Positions 17,166 to 27,904 of a stretch of DNA of 64,000 nucleotides are shown piece after piece. The first letter of the stretch is position 1. Each line of letters opens with the position of its first letter. The DNA is taken from NCBI RefSeq assembly GCF_027498035.1, contig NZ_CP114978.1, positions 558,001 through 622,000 on the forward strand, read 5' to 3'. The position numbers and the translations under genes were made by a program. The notes beneath the pieces were generated by a model that was not told where the DNA came from, made no database searches, and worked only from the letters and a program-made list of their open reading frames with translations. This DNA is from Pseudoxanthomonas sp. Its GTDB lineage: Bacteria; Pseudomonadota; Gammaproteobacteria; Xanthomonadales; Xanthomonadaceae.

Positions 17166-18169
17166 GAGGCCTGTTCCTGGATGGTGCCGCGGCGCGGGTT
17201 GGTGCCGGGCGGTTGGTTGGAAGTGATCTTGATGGCGTTCTGGCCGTGGGAAATGCCGAATTCGCCGGTGAACAGCGGGACGCCCTCGACGCACAGCGGG
17301 ACCTGGCTCGGCAGGTCGATCGGGAGGATGTCGCCGACTTTCAGCCGGGTCAGTTCGCGCAGGCTCAGCTGCTTGCGGGCCAGCACGCTGGAGAGGGTGA
17401 CCTCGGCCGCGTTGAGCTGTTCGCGCAGCATCACGTTCCAGCTTTCGTCGCGGTCCACCCGGTCGCTCTGGATGCCTGCGTCCAGCAGGTCGCGGATCGG
17501 TTCGAGCATCGAATAAGGCAGGGTGACGTGGATCTCGCCACCACCGCCCTCCAATTCGACATGGAACCGGCACACCACCACGTACTCGCGCGGGGTCACG
17601 ATGTTGGCGAAGTGCGGGTTGATCTCCGAGTTGATGTACTCGAAGTCCACGTCCATCACCGGCGCCCAGGCTTCCTTGAGATCGGAGAAGGTCTGCTTGA
17701 GCATCAGTTGGATCACGCGCATCTCGGTGGCGGTGAATTCGCGCCCTTCGATGCGGGTGTGGAAGCGTCCGTCACCACCGAAGAAGTTGTCGACCACGGC
17801 GAACACCAGGGTCGGTTCGAACACGATCAGGCCGGTCCCGCGCAGCGGCTTGAACTTGATCAGGTTCAGGTTGGTCGGCACGTATAGCGAGTGCATGTAC
17901 TCGTTGAACTTGACCAGGTCGATGCCGCGCACCGACAGCTCGGCCGAACGCCGGATCAGGCCAAACAAGCCGATGCGCCAGAGCCGTGCGAATCGCTCGT
18001 TGACCATCTCAAGGGTGGGCATGCGCCCGCGGATGATCCGGTCCTGGCTGGAGAAATCGTACTGGCGTGCCTCGCCCGGAGCCGGCGGTGGTGGCTGGGT
18101 GTCCACCACGCCGGCATCGACGCCATGCAGCAGGGCATCGATTTCATCCTGGGAAAGCAGGTCACTCAT
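17162..18169 (-). CDS. fliM: Flagellar motor switch protein FliM
   Basis: This 335-residue protein begins with the CheY-P binding peptide MSDLLSQDEIDALLHGV. A middle CheC-like domain follows (GTGLIVFEPTLVFAVVDNFFGG, then IEGREFTATEMRVIQ), and the C-terminus is a FliN-like domain. It couples CheY-P binding to rotor reversal. It lies 12 bases after fliL and overlaps fliN by 4 bases. Confidence 0.97.
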   Translation of the reverse strand: MSDLLSQDEIDALLHGVDAGVVDTQPPPPAPGEARQYDFSSQDRIIRGRMPTLEMVNERFARLWRIGLFGLIRRSAELSVRGIDLVKFNEYMHSLYVPTNLNLIKFKPLRGTGLIVFEPTLVFAVVDNFFGGDGRFHTRIEGREFTATEMRVIQLMLKQTFSDLKEAWAPVMDVDFEYINSEINPHFANIVTPREYVVVCRFHVELEGGGGEIHVTLPYSMLEPIRDLLDAGIQSDRVDRDESWNVMLREQLNAAEVTLSSVLARKQLSLRELTRLKVGDILPIDLPSQVPLCVEGVPLFTGEFGISHGQNAIKITSNQPPGTNPRRGTIQEQAS

Positions 18170-18181
18170 GTCCGGTGCGCC

Positions 18182-18700
18182 TCACTGGGTCACGAAACTG
18201 GTGAACAGCAGGTCGTCGATGCGCTTGCTGCCGGTCTCGGTGGTCATCAGCTTCTGCGCCTCGGCCAGCGCGGCGGCCTGGAGTTTCTTGCGCCCGGCGA
18301 TGTCGGCGATGTCGGCGGCCTTCACCTGGGAGAACAGCATCAGCAGGTGGGCGCGGATGGCAGGCGCGTTGTCCTGGATCTGCTTGAGATCCTCCGGGTC
18401 GCGGGTGACCAGCTGGACTTCGAGTTGCAGGTAGCGCGGGCCGTCATCGGTGCCGTCGAGGTTCACCACGAAGGCCGGGTCCATCGCGAAGTACTGCGCC
18501 GGCTTGGGCAGCGCTTTCTGGCTGGACTGCGCCTTGTCGTGCCCGGACGAGGGCTTCTGGACCAGGAACCAGGTGCCGCCGGCAGTACCCAGGACCAACA
18601 GCACGGCTGCCCCGATGAGCATGGGCTTGCTTGGCTTGCTGCCCATGGCGGCAGGCTTGGCGTCGGCGGATTTTTTCGACTTGTCGGCGGCGGTTGCCAC
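18182..18700 (-). CDS. fliL: Flagellar basal body protein FliL
   Basis: The 172-residue protein has one membrane helix (about 30-50, MLIGAAVLLVLGTAGG) and a periplasmic stomatin-like FliL domain (FVVNLDGTDDGPRYLQLEVQ and LLMLFSQVKAADIA). It surrounds and supports the stator. The GTG at 18700 is chosen because GGAG sits 6 bases upstream of it; a TTG at 18712 is in frame but includes that ribosome site. First gene of the fliLMNOPQR transcript. Confidence 0.93.
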   Translation of the reverse strand: MATAADKSKKSADAKPAAMGSKPSKPMLIGAAVLLVLGTAGGTWFLVQKPSSGHDKAQSSQKALPKPAQYFAMDPAFVVNLDGTDDGPRYLQLEVQLVTRDPEDLKQIQDNAPAIRAHLLMLFSQVKAADIADIAGRKKLQAAALAEAQKLMTTETGSKRIDDLLFTSFVTQ

Positions 18701-18735
18701 GGATTGCTCCAAGGGGACTCAAGACCCTCGTGGAT

Positions 18736-18749
18736 GCAATTGGCGTGCC
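18736..18749 (-). promoter_or_regulatory. Sigma-54 promoter of fliL
   Basis: The minus strand reads CGGCACGCCAATTGCA, matching the TGGCACG-N4-TTGCA consensus at 15 of 16 defined or free positions. It lies 36 bases before the fliL GTG. Confidence 0.9.
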
Positions 18750-18888
18750 GAAACAGGCCAGGCGGCGCAACGGGAACGTGACGGAGACTTGACGCGGGTC
18801 TGCCGGGGGACGGGGAGGCGGGCGAAGACGAAGACCGGGGCTGCCAGGGAGTGTCGGAATAACGACTGAAAAACCCGCGGCCGCGTCT

Positions 18889-18955
18889 CCCGGGTAAGCA
18901 CAGCGCCTCCGGGTGCCTTGCCGACAAGTCCCTCCGGTGCGCTGCGCTTACCCGG
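18889..18955. repeat. Imperfect inverted repeat downstream of fliK
   Basis: Arms at 18889-18913 (CCGGGTAAGCACAGCGC) and 18934-18955 (its near complement) form a long hairpin. It lies between the fliK stop and the fliL promoter, in the 18750-18996 gap where I see no gene, and may act as a fliK terminator. Related elements are at 26334 and 56927. Confidence 0.75.
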
Positions 18956-18996
18956 ACGACGGAACTATGTCGGTGGGTCCCTGGGCCACGACGGGA

Positions 18997-20292
18997 TCAG
19001 GCATAGGCGTCGAGCAGGCCGCGGCGACGCGCGACCGCCGCCGGAATTCCGGCGGTGCCCTGCAGCAGCTCGTCCGCCGCGTCCGGACTGGCGCTGTCGC
19101 CGGCAGCGAACGACTGGCCCTGCGAGGCCTGTTGTTGCTGCTGGCCGACATCGGCCTGGCCGAGCTGGAATCCATGCTGGCCCAGCATCTCCCGCAGGCG
19201 CGGCAGGCTGTTTTCCAGCGCGTGGCGCACCTCGGCCTGGGCGCTGAGGAAGCTGGCATTGACTTGGTCGCCGTTCAGATGGAGACGGACCTCGACCGGG
19301 CCCAGCTCGGCGGGGCTGATCTTGATATGGGCGTGTCCGATCTTCTGGTCGGCCAGCCAGCTCATGCGCGCGCCCAGTGCGTCGTCGAACTGGTCGCTAC
19401 GCAGGTCCGGGGTCGGCGTGGGCGAGCCACTGAATGGCGTGGCGCTGTCGATCACGCGGCTGGTGGGCATCGCCGCAGGCAGCGCCTGCAGGTTGATCGG
19501 AGCTGGATCCGTACCGGCACCAATGGCGACATCATCGGTCCCGTTCTCGGCCGTGCCTCCCAGTGCAGCCAGGGGGGCCAGCGGCGAGGTGGCCGTTGTC
19601 TCCGCGCCGCTGATGGACGTGCCGGAGGAGGCAGCGCCCCGGGCCAGCAACGCTGCGGATGCAGCCGCGCCGTTGGCGGCGGTGCCGGAGGAGGTGCCGG
19701 CGGAACTCGCAGCCTGGGCCAGCAGCACACCGGGACCTGCCTGGGTGGTTGCCGCGCCAGGCGCCCCCAGCTGGAGGCCCGGGAGTACGGCGACGCCTGC
19801 GGCCGCAGCGCCGGCTGCATTGCCCGCCAGGCCCGCCGCGGTCAATGACCCGCCGGCGGCGCCGGGCATCGCCGTGTTGAGCACCGGTACGACGGCCATG
19901 CCAATGCCGGCCAGGCCGACGGGGGGCCACGCATCGTCATCGTCGCGATCCTCCTGGGCTACGGCTTTCGCTCCGGGCTTGCCGGCGGAGGTTTCGCTGG
20001 TTTCGCTGGCCTGGTCCTGCGTGGTGGATGCGCCGCGGCTGCGCCCGGTCCTGGCCGGGTCAGGCTGGCGCGCGGGCGCCGCGGGCTGGTCCGGCCTGTC
20101 GTCCCGGGAAGCGGCCTTGTCCTGCGGTTTCCGCTCGGTTTGCGGCCTGGTCGGTGGTGGCGCGGGGGTGTCGCTGTCCATCATGCTGGCGAAGTCGCGG
20201 GTGCCGGTTCCGTCCTTGTCCGGGTTGTCGTCCCTCGCTGCGGACAACAAGCTGGCCCGGCCACTGCCGCCCAGGGCGGTAAGCGCGCTCAT
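18997..20292 (-). CDS. fliK: Flagellar hook-length control protein FliK
   Basis: The 431-residue protein is Ala/Gly/Pro/Thr-rich and low-complexity for residues 1-290. A conserved C-terminal FliK domain (about 295-400) holds SPAELGPVEVRLHLNGDQVN and ALENSLPRLREMLGQHG. It measures hook length and triggers FlhB to switch substrates. A QQQQQ run follows the domain. The start overlaps fliJ by 4 bases. It is the last gene of the fliE-K transcript. Confidence 0.93.
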   Translation of the reverse strand: MSALTALGGSGRASLLSAARDDNPDKDGTGTRDFASMMDSDTPAPPPTRPQTERKPQDKAASRDDRPDQPAAPARQPDPARTGRSRGASTTQDQASETSETSAGKPGAKAVAQEDRDDDDAWPPVGLAGIGMAVVPVLNTAMPGAAGGSLTAAGLAGNAAGAAAAGVAVLPGLQLGAPGAATTQAGPGVLLAQAASSAGTSSGTAANGAAASAALLARGAASSGTSISGAETTATSPLAPLAALGGTAENGTDDVAIGAGTDPAPINLQALPAAMPTSRVIDSATPFSGSPTPTPDLRSDQFDDALGARMSWLADQKIGHAHIKISPAELGPVEVRLHLNGDQVNASFLSAQAEVRHALENSLPRLREMLGQHGFQLGQADVGQQQQQASQGQSFAAGDSASPDAADELLQGTAGIPAAVARRRGLLDAYA

Positions 20293-20750
20293 GGCTTGTC
20301 TCCGTTGTCGCTTTCGGCGGCGGCCTTGGCCAGGCGTGCGCCGCGCGCGCCCAGGTCATCCATTTCGCGCTGGATGCGACGGTCATCGACCTTGCGCTCC
20401 TGGGCGCGGTAACTGGCGGCCAGCTGCTCCAGCACCTGCTTGTCGCGACTGGCCAACAACAACCGGCTTCGTTCCATTTCGACGTTCTCCCGGTTGCGGT
20501 CCACGGTCTGGGACTGCTGCTGGACCGCGCTGTCGAGGCGGTCCAGGAACGCCCGCCGGTTGGCCAGCTGGGCCAGGCTGGTGGCAGCCATCTGGCTGTT
20601 GGCGTATTCCTCGGCGTATTGCCGTAGCTCTTCCAGTCGCGACTCGTGGGTCGTCAGTGCGCGCTGGCGTTCGGCCAGGGTGCGCGCGGCTTCGTCTTCG
20701 TGCTGCTGGGCACGCTGGAGCAAGGGATCGATACGCTTGGATTGCATCAT
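20289..20750 (-). CDS. fliJ: Flagellar export chaperone FliJ
   Basis: This 153-residue protein is almost wholly alpha-helical coiled coil, rich in Glu, Gln and Arg, with RIDPLLQRAQQHEDEAARTL near the start. FliJ escorts export chaperones and activates the FliI ATPase and FlhA. It lies 10 bases after fliI and overlaps fliK by 4 bases. An ATG at 20747 directly follows the first one. Confidence 0.9.
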   Translation of the reverse strand: MMQSKRIDPLLQRAQQHEDEAARTLAERQRALTTHESRLEELRQYAEEYANSQMAATSLAQLANRRAFLDRLDSAVQQQSQTVDRNRENVEMERSRLLLASRDKQVLEQLAASYRAQERKVDDRRIQREMDDLGARGARLAKAAAESDNGDKP

Positions 20751-20760
20751 GGCTTAGCTC

Positions 20761-22140
20761 TCAATTCTCACGTTCGACCAGCCGCTGCAACGCGGCTTGG
20801 CTGTGGGGCAGGTCGGCGGCCCTGGCGACATCCTGGCCGAGGAATTCCACGATCTCCGGCCAACGTTCCAGCGCTTCATCCACGGCTGGGTCGTTGCCAC
20901 GCTGGTAGGCGCCGATGGCGATGAGGTCGCGGTTGGACGAGTAGGCCGACACCAGCCGCTTGAGCGCGCGGATGCGCAGGCGCCAGGGTTCATCGGCGAT
21001 GTCCTGGACCACGCGGCTGACCGAGGATTCGACGTCGATGGCCGGGTACAGGCCCGAGTCGGCGACCCGGCGCGACAGCAGGATGTGGCCATCGAGGATC
21101 GCCCGGGCGGCGTCGGCGATCGGGTCCTGCGGATCGTCGCCTTCGGTCAGTACGGTGTAGAAGGCGGTGATCGAGCCGCGACCCTTGGCGCCGTTGCCGG
21201 CGCGTTCCACCAACGCCGGCAGCTTGGCGAACACGCTCGGCGGGTAGCCGCGGGTGGTGGGTGGTTCGCCGACTGACAGGCCGATCTCGCGCTGGGCCTG
21301 GGCGAAGCGGGTCAGCGAATCCATCAGCAGCAGCACGTTCAGGCCCTGGTCGCGGAACCATTCGGCGATGGCAGTGGCGCGGTAGGCGCCATGCAGGCGC
21401 GCCAGCGGCGGGCGGTCGGCCGGGGCCGCCACGACCACCGCGCGGCGCAGGCCTTCCTCGCCCAAGGTGGTCTCGACGAAGTCGCGCACTTCGCGGCCAC
21501 GTTCGCCGATCAGCCCCACCACGATCACGTCGGCGGCGGTGTAGCGGGTCATCATCCCGAGCAGCGTCGACTTCCCCACGCCCGAGCCGGCGAACAGGCC
21601 CACGCGTTGGCCACGGCCGATCGGCAGCAGCGCGTTGATCGCGCGCACGCCCACGTCCAGCGGCTGGGTGATGGGTTCACGCGCCAACGGATTGATCGCG
21701 ACGCCGGCCATGCCGACCGAGCCTTCGGCGCGGATCGGGCCCTTGCCGTCCAGCGGCACGCCATCCGAATCGATGACCCGGCCGAGCAGGCCTTCGCCAA
21801 CCTCGACGCCGCCACGCCGATGCAGCGGCACCACCCGGGCATTGGGCAGCAGGCCGTGCATTTCGGCACTGGGCATCAGGTAGGTGCGCTCGCCGGAAAA
21901 ACCGACCACTTCGGCATCCACCCAGCCGTCGTCCACGACCTGGACCTTGCAGGTCGAACCCAGCGGCGCTTCGCAGCCGACTGCTTCCAGGGTCAGGCCG
22001 ACCGCGCGACGCAGGATGCCTTCGCGGATCAGGCCACGGCCATGGCTGGCGTCCAGGCCGATGCCCCCGAGCCGCGTCGCCAGGCGCAGGTTGCGCGCAG
22101 CCAACCAGTCGGCGGGCGTGGTGCCCATCAATGCGCTCAT
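20761..22140 (-). CDS. fliI: Flagellum-specific ATPase FliI
   Basis: The 459-residue protein resembles the F1 beta subunit. It has Walker A GSGVGKST at about 185-192, VGLIGERGREVRDF, Walker B LLLMDSLTRFAQAQREI and the conserved GEPPTTRGYPPSVFAKLP. It energises unfolding and export of flagellar subunits with FliH and FliJ. ATG at 22140 gives the usual FliI N-terminus. Unusually, 421 non-coding bases separate it from fliH. Confidence 0.96.
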   Translation of the reverse strand: MSALMGTTPADWLAARNLRLATRLGGIGLDASHGRGLIREGILRRAVGLTLEAVGCEAPLGSTCKVQVVDDGWVDAEVVGFSGERTYLMPSAEMHGLLPNARVVPLHRRGGVEVGEGLLGRVIDSDGVPLDGKGPIRAEGSVGMAGVAINPLAREPITQPLDVGVRAINALLPIGRGQRVGLFAGSGVGKSTLLGMMTRYTAADVIVVGLIGERGREVRDFVETTLGEEGLRRAVVVAAPADRPPLARLHGAYRATAIAEWFRDQGLNVLLLMDSLTRFAQAQREIGLSVGEPPTTRGYPPSVFAKLPALVERAGNGAKGRGSITAFYTVLTEGDDPQDPIADAARAILDGHILLSRRVADSGLYPAIDVESSVSRVVQDIADEPWRLRIRALKRLVSAYSSNRDLIAIGAYQRGNDPAVDEALERWPEIVEFLGQDVARAADLPHSQAALQRLVEREN

Positions 22141-22561
22141 GGGGCAGGGCTCCGGGTTGCATTGCACATTGGCGGCAATGGCGGAGCGTCGATGCGTTGG
22201 CTGTTCGAGGCGACGGCCAAGGCAGCGGCTTTCAATAGCCGAATGGCTGTTAAAGACCTCGGATAGATGATGAAAGAAGCAGCTCTTGTAGTTGCTGTTG
22301 CTTTTTGCTGTTGATCTGCGGGGTGTGCTTGACCAGCCTTCGGCTGTTGAGAAGCGCTCTTTTGGTCACTTTTCTTTGCACAAGCAAAGAAAAGTGACTC
22401 GCGCCCGAAAGGGCGTGAAAGCCGTTGCGGTTGCTTCAACCAAAAACGGCATGGATGACCAGCCATTGCGGCTGTTGAAGAACCTCTCCCGCCTACGCGG
22501 GAGTGGCAATGGAGAGAGGGCGCGAAAAGCCTCTGAACGATCCGCCCACCGACCACGCCAC
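22141..22561. repeat. 421-base non-coding insertion with hairpins between fliH and fliI
   Basis: No convincing gene is present. A perfect 15-bp inverted repeat at 22365-22398 (arms GTCACTTTTCTTTGC, loop ACAA) is flanked by a second hairpin (CGCGCCCGAAAGGGCG, about 22399-22416) and a third near 22484 (CTCCCGCCTACGCGGGAG). The region is visibly more A/T-rich than its neighbours. It resembles dispersed hairpin elements of xanthomonads. No target-site duplication could be identified by eye. Confidence 0.75.
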
Positions 22562-23167
22562 TCACGCCCCCACCCCCGACTTGCGCATGACCATCTCCAA
22601 TGCCGCACGCAGGCGTGCATCGAGGGTGCCGTCGATGCGCACGGCTTCGGCATGCACGCGCAGGTCGCCGCGGCTGAGGGTCAGGTCGGGCACCAGCCGG
22701 GTGCCCTCGGCCATCAATCCAAGCAGCGGAGCCAATGCGCCGATGTCTTCCGGATGCAGGCGGACTTCGACGCTGCGCTGGGCGCCGCCGACCGCGTCCA
22801 GTGCTTCGGTCACCAACGCCTGCAGCAGGGCCGGATCGGCCTGGTAGGCCGGGCCGATCAGGCTGCCGGCAATGCGCACGGCGAGGTCGCCCAGTGCGCC
22901 GAGCACCTCGTTTTCCAGGTGGGCCAGCGGACGGGAGAAGTTGTCCAGGATTCCATCGATCTGCGCGGTGAGGCGGCGGATTTCGGCCTGGCCCTGGGAC
23001 AGCCCTTCGGCATGGCCGCGCTCGAATCCTTCGTGCTGTGCCGCCTCTTCGATGGCCTGGATTTCCTCCAGGCTGGGGGGGCGCAGCGCCGGGACTTCCT
23101 CGACCACCTCGGGCGGCGGCGGCACGTCAAGCTCAGGCGCCAGCCAGCGCACGACATCGTTGCTCAT
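22562..23167 (-). CDS. fliH: Flagellar export regulator FliH
   Basis: The 201-residue protein has a proline/glutamate-rich N-terminus, a central helix with the FliH G-repeats (GFERGHAEGLSQGQAE), and a C-terminal domain like the V/F-type ATPase stator (VEVRLHPEDIGAL). FliH holds FliI at the FliN ring. It overlaps fliG by 4 bases. The call rests on domain features and context. Confidence 0.92.
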   Translation of the reverse strand: MSNDVVRWLAPELDVPPPPEVVEEVPALRPPSLEEIQAIEEAAQHEGFERGHAEGLSQGQAEIRRLTAQIDGILDNFSRPLAHLENEVLGALGDLAVRIAGSLIGPAYQADPALLQALVTEALDAVGGAQRSVEVRLHPEDIGALAPLLGLMAEGTRLVPDLTLSRGDLRVHAEAVRIDGTLDARLRAALEMVMRKSGVGA

Positions 23168-24174
23168 ACCATCGCCTCCGCACCGCTGCCGCCCAGGCTG
23201 ATCAGGCCTTCATCGGCCATCCGGCGCACGATCACCAGGATCTCCTTCTGCGCGGCTTCCACGTCGGCCAGGCGCACCGGGCCGCGTGCCTCCATGTCCT
23301 CGAGCAGGATCTCGGCGGCGCGCTGGGACATGTTGCGGGTGATTTTTTCGCGCACCTTGATGTCGGCACCACGCAGGGCCAGGCCCAGGCGCTCGCCGGA
23401 AACTTCGCGCAGCATGGTCTGCAGCCCGCGGTCGTCCAGTTCGACCAGGTTGTCGAACACGAACATCAGGTCCTGGATGCGTCCGCCCAGGTCGGCGTCG
23501 ATCTTGCTGATCGCCGCCAGCACGCCCTGGTCCTGGCCGCTGTCCATGAAGTTGAGGATGTTGGCCGCGACCTTGACCCCGCCGACGTTGGACGATTTCA
23601 GGTTCTGGTTGCCGGAGAACTGGCGTTCCATGATCTCGTTCAACTCGCTCAGGGCGTTGGGCGGGATGCCGTCGAGGGTGGCGATGCGCATCAGCACGTC
23701 GGCGCGGCTGCGCTCAGGCAGCAACTTCAGTGCTTCAGCGGCCTGGTCGCTGTCCAGGTGGGCCATCACGATGGCGATGATCTGCGGATGCTCGTTGCGG
23801 ACCAGGTCGGCGACCGCGCGTGGATCCATCCACTTCAGCGTGTCCAGGCCGGTGGTGTTGCGGCCCAGCAGGATCCGGTCGATCAGGCCGCCGGCCTTGT
23901 CCGCGCCCAGCGCCTGGACCAGCACGTTGCGGATGTAGTCGTCGGCGCCGACGCCCAGCGAAGTCTTGGTGCCGAGCTCGGTATTGAATTCGTCCATGAC
24001 CCGCTCGACCTGCTCGCGCGAGATGCCGGTCATGGTCGCCATGGCGATGCCGATCTTCTGCACCTCCTTGGGGTCCATGTGCCTGAGGACTTCGGCGGCA
24101 TCGGATTCGCCCAGCGACAGCAGCAGCACGGCGGCGCGCTGGACGCCGGTGATGGCGGTGGCATCAGGCTTCAT
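23164..24174 (-). CDS. fliG: Flagellar motor switch protein FliG
   Basis: This 336-residue protein has the three armadillo-like FliG domains. Motifs include RAAVLLLSLGESDAAEVLRH (N, binds FliF), the EHPQIIAIVMAHLD middle segment (binds FliM) and the C-terminal torque helix with LMFVFDNLVELDDRGLQTML and the charged residues facing MotC. The start overlaps fliF by 11 bases. Full length. Confidence 0.97.
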   Translation of the reverse strand: MKPDATAITGVQRAAVLLLSLGESDAAEVLRHMDPKEVQKIGIAMATMTGISREQVERVMDEFNTELGTKTSLGVGADDYIRNVLVQALGADKAGGLIDRILLGRNTTGLDTLKWMDPRAVADLVRNEHPQIIAIVMAHLDSDQAAEALKLLPERSRADVLMRIATLDGIPPNALSELNEIMERQFSGNQNLKSSNVGGVKVAANILNFMDSGQDQGVLAAISKIDADLGGRIQDLMFVFDNLVELDDRGLQTMLREVSGERLGLALRGADIKVREKITRNMSQRAAEILLEDMEARGPVRLADVEAAQKEILVIVRRMADEGLISLGGSGAEAMV

Positions 24175-25856
24175 TGGCGACCCATCCCTTGACGACCTGG
24201 GCCACGCGCTTGGAGTCGGCCTTCACTGCTTCGCGTGCAAGGCGCAGGCGTTCCTCATAGGCGTCGGGCAGGGCAATGCTGGACTTGTGCTCGCCGATGC
24301 TGGCGGTGTCTTCGGCAAGCGCCAGCATCGGGTCATCATCCTGCAGGATCGAGACGCTGGCCGTCTGCGGTTCGGCCCTGTCCTTCTTGTTGGCTGCCGG
24401 GGTGGCGCCGCTGATCTGGCGCAGGGCCGGGCGCAACACGCCAAAGGCCAGGGCCAGGACCACGACCGCGCCAAGCAGCAGGCGCAGGGCATCGCGCATG
24501 CGCGGGTCTTCCCACCATTTGGGTGCGTCCTGCGTCTCGGTGGCGGTGCGCACGAACGGCGCGTTCATCACCGACACCGTATCGCCGCGCTCGGCGCTGA
24601 ATCCGACCGCCTGCTTGACCAGGCCCTCGATCCGGGTCAGCTCCGCCGCGTCCAGCGGCTGGTCGGTGACCTTCCCTTGCGCGCCTGGGCGCGGCACGTT
24701 GTCGATCAGCACCGCTACCGAGACGCGCTTGATGCGCCCAGCGGGCTGCCGGGTGTGCTGCAGGGTGCGGTCCAGCTCGTAGTTGCGGGTGGCGTTCTTG
24801 GTGGTTTCGGTCGGCGTCGCGGCAGTGGCCTGCTGCGCGTTGGTGCCAGTAGCAGGCGTGGCGGGCTGACCAGGCTTGGCGGTCGCCGCCGGCGTGTTGC
24901 TGGTCGCACCGGGAATACCCTGCGGGCCGGCCGCAGCGGTGCTGCTGTCGCTGACTTGTTCGCTGCGCAGTTTGGGCGGATCACCGTTGTACAGCTCGCG
25001 GGCTTCCTCCACGACCGAGAAGTCCATCGTCCACGCTGACCTCGGGATTGACCCGGCCAGGCCCGGTCATGGGTTCAAGCAGTTCGCGAATGCGCTGGTT
25101 GTAGGAACTCTCCTGGCGACGCACCTGATCGAACTGGGCCGCATTGAGCGCCGCATCGCTGTTCGGGTCGGAGATGGTGAGCATGCGGCCGCTCTGGTCG
25201 ACCACGGTGACGCGTTCGGGCGAGAGATCCGGGATGCTGGAGGCGACCATGTTGACGATCGCATCGACCTGGTTGCGTTCCAGCGTGTTGCCGCCACGCA
25301 GTTCCAGCACGACCGAGGCGCTGGCCGCGTCACGCTGGCGGGTGAAGGCGCTGGGCTTGGGAATGGCTAGGTGCACCCGCGCCTCGCGCACTGGGCGCAG
25401 GGTGGAAATGGTGCGCGCCAGCTCGGTTTCCAGCGCGTGCTGGTAGCGGGCGTTTTCGACGAACTGGCTGACGCCGAAACCCGGGTCCTTCTCCATTACC
25501 TCGAACCCCATCCGCCCGCTGTCGGTCAGGCCGGAGCCGGCCAGCTTCAGGCGTGCGTCGTACAGGCTGGACTGCGGGACCGTGATCGCACCGGTGGCCT
25601 GGTCGATCTTGAACGGGATCTGCGCGCTCCGCAGCAGGTCGGTCGCTTCGGCCGTGCCTTTCTCGTCAAGGCCGGTATACAGCGGGGCGTAGTCCGGCTT
25701 CTGCGACCAGAAGAACACGAACAGCCCGGCCGCAACCGCCAGGGCGATCATCGACATCAGGCCGATGCGGCGGGTGATCTGCAGGCTCTGCATGCGATCG
25801 AACCAGGCGCCGGCCTTTTCGCTGTTGAGGGTGTCTTTGGTGAGGGCGAGGGCCAT
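24164..25856 (-). pseudogene. fliF: MS-ring protein FliF, split by a one-base insertion
   Basis: The N-terminal part (start 25856, about 276 good residues) has the first membrane helix and ring-building motifs (LDEKGTAEATDLLRSAQIPF, YQHALETELARTISTL). The C-terminal part resumes at 25027 (MDFSVVEEARELYNG) with the second membrane helix near 24470 and the FliG-binding tail. The split is at GTGGAC-G-ATGGAC: the base at 25028 is extra, and dropping it joins VNPEVSVD to MDFSVVEE as in other FliFs. The 1693 bases are one more than 564 codons, giving 563 residues when repaired, a normal length. As written it encodes two fragments; the shifted frame stops at 24981. Confidence 0.9.
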
Positions 25857-25871
25857 CGGGATCTACCTTGC

Positions 25872-26243
25872 TTACAGCGGCATGTTCATCACGTCCTGGT
25901 AGGCCTGGACGAGTCGATTGCGGACTTCCACGGTGGCGCGGAACGCCACCTGGGACTGTTGGGCGGCCAGCATGACCTTGGCCAACCCGGCGTCGGGGTC
26001 GCCGAGTTCGAATGCCCTGGCAAGGTCGCTGGCTTTCTGCTGGGTGTCGTTGACGCCGCTGATGGCGCCACGCAGGGTGTCGCTGAAGCTGGGCGCATGT
26101 GTACCGGAAACTCCCTGATCACCGACCAGCCCCTGGATCTGGTTTCCGCGCGCCACATCGCCGACCTGGCCGGGCGCGCTCTGGCTGACCTGGCTCTGGT
26201 AGCTGCGGATCTGCGAAAGGATCGAACTGATGGAATCGCTCAT
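25872..26243 (-). CDS. fliE: Flagellar hook-basal body protein FliE
   Basis: The 123-residue protein has the FliE core SFSDTLRGAISGVNDTQQKA, LAKVMLAAQQSQVAFRATVE and RNRLVQAYQDVMNMPL. It links the MS ring to the rod and is among the first exported subunits. ATG at 26243 is preferred; an in-frame upstream codon at 26261 has no support. It is the first gene of fliEFGHIJK, 37 bases after a sigma-54 site. Confidence 0.95.
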   Translation of the reverse strand: MSDSISSILSQIRSYQSQVSQSAPGQVGDVARGNQIQGLVGDQGVSGTHAPSFSDTLRGAISGVNDTQQKASDLARAFELGDPDAGLAKVMLAAQQSQVAFRATVEVRNRLVQAYQDVMNMPL

Positions 26244-26279
26244 CGAGGGGGCTCGTGCCAACAGGGCACTTCCCTCAAT

Positions 26280-26293
26280 GCAAGTGGCGTGCC
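26280..26293 (-). promoter_or_regulatory. Sigma-54 promoter of fliE
   Basis: The minus strand reads CGGCACGCCACTTGCA, nearly consensus, 37 bases before the fliE ATG. Confidence 0.9.
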
Positions 26294-26333
26294 GAAACTG
26301 CGGCGGGTTTCCGGCGCGGTCGCGTTTGTTCGT

Positions 26334-26362
26334 CGGGCGGGTACGCGCAGCGCACCCGGGAG
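26334..26362. repeat. Dispersed repeat fragment between fleQ and fliE
   Basis: The stretch resembles the GGGTAAGCGCAGCGCACCC element also at 18889-18955 and 56927-56951. It lies in the 26294-26458 gap, where I see no gene; the gap may hold the fleQ transcript end. Confidence 0.5.
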
Positions 26363-26458
26363 ACGCCTATCGGGAAAGCCTCCCAGGGGCTACTGCACTT
26401 GCCGGGTCGACGGACAGAAAGCCGGACGGACCCGTCACTGCAAGGCGTTATCGCCGGC

Positions 26459-27896
<1,438 letters not shown>

Positions 27897-27904
<8 letters not shown>

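Noticed and set aside
22141..22561. Insertion sequence or transposase gene
   Set aside because: No transposase-like ORF, long terminal inverted repeats or target duplication were visible.
22292..23938. 548-codon plus-strand open frame across the fliH-fliI gap
   Set aside because: It crosses repeats and runs antisense to fliH and fliG, with no recognisable domain.
25020..25034. Programmed frameshift in fliF
   Set aside because: There is no slippery heptamer at the site, and other FliFs have a continuous frame, so a plain insertion is simpler.
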